This document shows, in pieces, positions 6,228 through 8,443 of a stretch of 8,443 nucleotides of DNA. Origin of the DNA: Hyphococcus sp. (GTDB lineage Bacteria; Pseudomonadota; Alphaproteobacteria; Caulobacterales; Parvularculaceae); the NCBI GenBank assembly GCA_021604585.1, contig BQJG01000094.1:1-8443 (forward strand). Direction: 5' to 3'. Position 1 is the first letter of the stretch; each line of letters opens with the position of its first letter. The notes beneath the pieces were generated by a model. The model searched no databases. It was given only the letters and a program-made list of their open reading frames with translations, and was not told where the DNA came from. The position numbers were made by a program, and so were the translations under genes.

Positions 6228-6341
6228 AAAATCTGTGTTGGGAGCCGTCGTGACGAGTATGACGGCTCTTGACATTCTGGCTGTCAGCCCCAAGCCTTGC
6301 AGGGACTTCCCGAAGGTTGGTTTCGACATTAGGAGGCACTC
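6228..6341 (+). other. amtB-gltD gap with three consecutive hairpins
   Basis: Three inverted repeats follow one another. The first is a perfect 8-bp stem GAGCCGTC/GACGGCTC (6242-6249 and 6261-6268) with an 11-nt loop; it lacks a following U-run, so it is a poor terminator. The second is GGCT/AGCC (6279-6289) with a 3-nt loop. The third is compound (6290-6320): CCAA/TTGG, CCTT/AAGG and GGG/CCC stacked around an ACTT loop, with a bulge and a small internal loop. It ends ten bases before AGGAGG. A TTGACA lies at 6269-6274 but no -10 box stands at the right distance. The array may be a terminator region of amtB, a leader of gltD, or both. Confidence 0.5.
6331..6336 (+). promoter_or_regulatory. 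Shine-Dalgarno AGGAGG of gltD, placed for an ATT start
   Basis: A perfect AGGAGG ends five bases before ATT 6342-6344, which is in frame with gltD. The first ATG (6354) is 17 bases away, too far for this site. The in-frame TAG at 6330-6332 limits any start to the codons after it; of these only ATT 6342 and ATG 6354 are credible. Confidence 0.75.
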
Positions 6342-6353
6342 ATTACTGAGCGC

Positions 6354-7784
6354 ATGTTGAAATTCGTCTCGCGTGATCGCGAGACCCCGCTCAAACGAAG
6401 TCCCGGCGAGCGGCGGCGGGATTTCGATGAAATCTATGCGCGCTTTGCGGTCGAGCATGCTGAGGCGCAGGCGTCGCGATGCAGCCAGTGCGGCGTGCCG
6501 TTCTGTCAAAACCATTGTCCGCTCGGCAATGATATTCCCGATTGGCTGAAGCTTGTTGCAGAAGGGCGTCTCGAAGAAGCCTATGAAGTTTCCTCAGCGA
6601 CCAACAACATGCCGGAAATTTGCGGACGCATCTGCCCGCAGGATCGGCTCTGCGAAGGCTCGTGTGTCATAGAACAATCCGGACATGGAACGGTGACCAT
6701 TGGCGCGGTGGAGCAGTACATCACCGAAACCGCCTGGGACAAAGGCTGGATAAAACCAGTCAAGCCTTCGCGGGAACGGCCGCACTCGGTTGGGATCATT
6801 GGCGCCGGTCCATCGGGTCTCGCGGCGGCGGAAGAGCTGCGCCGTGAAGGCTTTCAAGTGAAGGTCTATGATCGCTACGATCGCACTGGCGGGCTTCTCG
6901 TCTATGGCATTCCAAATTTCAAGCTGGAAAAGGATGTTGTCGCGCGGCGTACCACGCATCTCGAAAAAAGCGGCGTTCAGTTTGTTCGCAACTTTGATGT
7001 GGGTCGAGACGCAACGCTAGCTCAACTCAGGGCGGAACACAGCGCGGTGTTGATAGCGACGGGCGTCTACAAAGCGCGCGACCTTGTCTGTCCGGGCTCC
7101 GGCAATGCCGGCGTCATTGCGGCGCTGGACTATTTGACCGCGTCCAATCGCACCGGACTTGGTGATGAAGTTGAAGCCTTTGAAAGTGGCGCGCTCAATG
7201 CGGAGGGAAAATCTGTCGTCGTGATTGGCGGCGGCGACACGGCGATGGACTGCGTCAGGACTGCTGTGCGTCAGGGCGCAAAGTCCGTCACATGCCTGTA
7301 TCGACGCGACCGCAAGAATATGCCGGGTTCAGCGCGCGAGACCGCCAACGCTGAGGAGGAGGGCGTCATTTTTGAATGGCTCGCCGCTCCGAAAGCGGTA
7401 CGCGGCGACGCCGCCTGCGCTAACGGCATTCGCGTCGCCCGCATGGAGCTTGGCGCGCCAGACGCTTCGGGGCGGCGCGCGCCGGTGGAAATCGATGGCG
7501 CTGAAGTTGATCTTGAGGCTGATCTGGTGATCAAGGCGCTTGGCTTTGAGCCGGAAGATATGCCCGCAATGTTCGGTGCGCCGGAATTGAAGACCACGGC
7601 TTACGGCACATTGCGGGTCAATCCTTCGACCTTGGAAACCAACATTGCTGGCGTCTATGCGGCGGGCGATATTGTTCGCGGGGCATCATTGGTGGTTTGG
7701 GCGATCGTCGACGGCCGCAAAGCCGCAAGCGCCATCACGAAACAACTAAAGGCGACGGCGACAACACCCGTCGCGGCCGAATAA
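6354..7784 (+). CDS. gltD: Glutamate synthase (NADPH) small subunit GltD
   Basis: The FAD-containing small subunit of NADPH-GOGAT takes electrons from NADPH and passes them to GltB, which makes two glutamates from glutamine and 2-oxoglutarate. At 476 residues the length is normal. The N-terminal iron-sulfur region has two cysteine sets, C43-C46-C51-C55 (CSQCGVPFCQNHCP) and C90-C94-C100-C104 (ICGRICPQDRLCEGSC). The FAD Rossmann loop is GIIGAGPSGLAAAEE (147-161), the NADPH loop VVVIGGGDTAMDC (288-300), and the C-terminal FAD motif GVYAAGDIVRGASLVVWAIVDG (433-454). Coordinates use the first ATG. A start at ATT 6342 (adding four residues, read MTER) fits the Shine-Dalgarno much better and gives the ERMLKFV opening I remember for alphaproteobacterial GltD. 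It is followed 14 bp later by gltB. The order gltD-gltB is the reverse of E. coli gltBD. Confidence 0.96.
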   Translation: MLKFVSRDRETPLKRSPGERRRDFDEIYARFAVEHAEAQASRCSQCGVPFCQNHCPLGNDIPDWLKLVAEGRLEEAYEVSSATNNMPEICGRICPQDRLCEGSCVIEQSGHGTVTIGAVEQYITETAWDKGWIKPVKPSRERPHSVGIIGAGPSGLAAAEELRREGFQVKVYDRYDRTGGLLVYGIPNFKLEKDVVARRTTHLEKSGVQFVRNFDVGRDATLAQLRAEHSAVLIATGVYKARDLVCPGSGNAGVIAALDYLTASNRTGLGDEVEAFESGALNAEGKSVVVIGGGDTAMDCVRTAVRQGAKSVTCLYRRDRKNMPGSARETANAEEEGVIFEWLAAPKAVRGDAACANGIRVARMELGAPDASGRRAPVEIDGAEVDLEADLVIKALGFEPEDMPAMFGAPELKTTAYGTLRVNPSTLETNIAGVYAAGDIVRGASLVVWAIVDGRKAASAITKQLKATATTPVAAE

Positions 7785-7798
7785 CAAAGTAGAATGAG

Positions 7799-8443
7799 AT
7801 GACTGACTGCGTATCGACTTATCTGCGCCGCCGTGAACTGCTGACAGCAGCGGGCGCCTATGATCCGTCATCTGAGCGTGACGCTTGCGGCGTTGGTCTT
7901 GTGGCGGCTCTGGACGCGAAACCGCGGCGGGAAATTGTTGAGATGGCGCTCGCGGCGTTAAAGGCCGTTTGGCATCGGGGCGCCGTGGACGCTGATGGAA
8001 AGACCGGCGACGGGGCGGGCATCCGGTTGAATGTGCCGCAAGAGTTGTTCCGCGCCTTTGTGGAACGCACGGGTCACAAAGCAGGCGAACAGGATATCTG
8101 CGTCGGCATGTTGTTTCTGCCCCGCACCAACCTTGGGGCTCAGGACGCAGCGCGGGCGATCGTTGAATCCGAAATTCTGCATCGCGGGTTTTATATTTAC
8201 GGTTGGCGGCAGGTGCCGGTTCAGGCGCGCGTGCTCGGAACCAAGGCTAATTTGACCCGCCCCGACATCGAGCAGATTCTTTTTTGCGATCCGAAGGGAC
8301 GAAGTCAGGAAGAACTCGACCGCATTCTCTATGTTGTTCGCCGCCGCGTCGAAAAAAGAGCGCGCCTGCAAGGGCTGCATGAGCTTTATGTTTGTTCGCT
8401 GTCATCACAGGACGTTGTCTATAAAGGCATGTTCCTGGCGCAA
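7799..8443 (+). CDS. gltB: Glutamate synthase large subunit GltB, 5' part
   Basis: The first 215 residues of the large subunit of NADPH-GOGAT, open at the right edge (the full protein is about 1500 residues). This part is the class II glutamine amidotransferase domain. C30 in ERDACGVGLVA is the nucleophile that becomes N-terminal after removal of a 29-residue propeptide. Other family blocks are AVWHRGAVDADGKTGDGAGI (52-71), FLPRTNLGAQ, GFYIYGWRQVPV, TRPDIEQI and ELYVCSLSSQDVVYKGMFLAQ at the end. The domain releases ammonia from glutamine and sends it through an internal channel to the synthase site, which lies outside the window. The start at 7799 follows an in-frame TAG at 7790-7792; no strong ribosome site is seen. 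An overlapping two-codon frame ATGAGATGA begins at 7794. The gene is 14 bp after gltD and surely in its operon. Confidence 0.97.
   Translation, partial: MTDCVSTYLRRRELLTAAGAYDPSSERDACGVGLVAALDAKPRREIVEMALAALKAVWHRGAVDADGKTGDGAGIRLNVPQELFRAFVERTGHKAGEQDICVGMLFLPRTNLGAQDAARAIVESEILHRGFYIYGWRQVPVQARVLGTKANLTRPDIEQILFCDPKGRSQEELDRILYVVRRRVEKRARLQGLHELYVCSLSSQDVVYKGMFLAQ

Noticed and set aside
6242..6268. Hairpin read as a standard Rho-independent terminator of amtB
   Set aside because: The stem is good but TTGACATTCTGG follows, with no U-run, so it was listed only as a leader or 3'-end structure.
6269..6274. TTGACA as the -35 box of a gltD promoter
   Set aside because: No -10-like hexamer lies 16-18 bp downstream, and the stretch is within hairpin-forming sequence.
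7958..8380. Minus-strand open frame of 140 codons
   Set aside because: Antisense to the gltB amidotransferase domain, with no family resemblance.

Overview
The window looks like chromosomal DNA from a Gram-negative proteobacterium, most likely an alphaproteobacterium. Two things point there: the GltB and GltD proteins read like the alphaproteobacterial glutamate synthase subunits as I remember them, and there is an outer-membrane beta-barrel gene. GC content looks moderate (judged by eye). I see no mobile element, tRNA, rRNA or CRISPR array, and the window reads as ordinary, well-conserved chromosome. No candidate for a wholly new system stands out. The points worth following are a conserved operon of unsolved function, a porin that may work in nitrogen uptake, and several untested regulatory sites.

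Left part (1-3241, all minus strand). Three genes run leftward: a circularly permuted ATP-grasp protein, an alpha-E domain protein whose start overlaps the ATP-grasp stop (TGATG), and, after a 102-bp gap, a transglutaminase-like cysteine protease homologue cut by the left edge just after its catalytic Asp. This trio is known from many bacterial genomes and was predicted from comparative genomics to make or process peptides or peptide tags. Its substrate is not known to me. A hairpin plus T-run at the alpha-E stop codon may set the transglutaminase gene apart as its own unit.

Middle (3242-4539). A TorF/TIGR02001-type outer-membrane porin gene, also on the minus strand, ends in a strong Rho-independent terminator (3336-3368) that separates it from the ATP-grasp operon. 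The porin start was moved to 4212, where a perfect AGGAGG lies upstream and a signal peptide follows. The 327-bp interval between the porin and glnK is a divergent control region. It has an AT-rich stretch with two direct repeats 21 bp apart, an inverted repeat, a weak sigma-54-like site on the glnK side and a hairpin in the porin leader.

Right part (4540-8443, plus strand). glnK (P-II protein), amtB (ammonium channel), gltD (small subunit of NADPH glutamate synthase) and gltB (large subunit, cut by the right edge) form an ammonium uptake and assimilation cluster. AmtB brings in ammonium, GlnK gates AmtB and reports nitrogen status, and GltBD turns glutamine plus 2-oxoglutarate into two glutamates. 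Glutamine synthetase, the step between, is not in the window. The amtB-gltD gap holds three consecutive hairpins. gltD has its Shine-Dalgarno placed for an ATT codon 12 bases before the first ATG, which suggests a rare AUU start.
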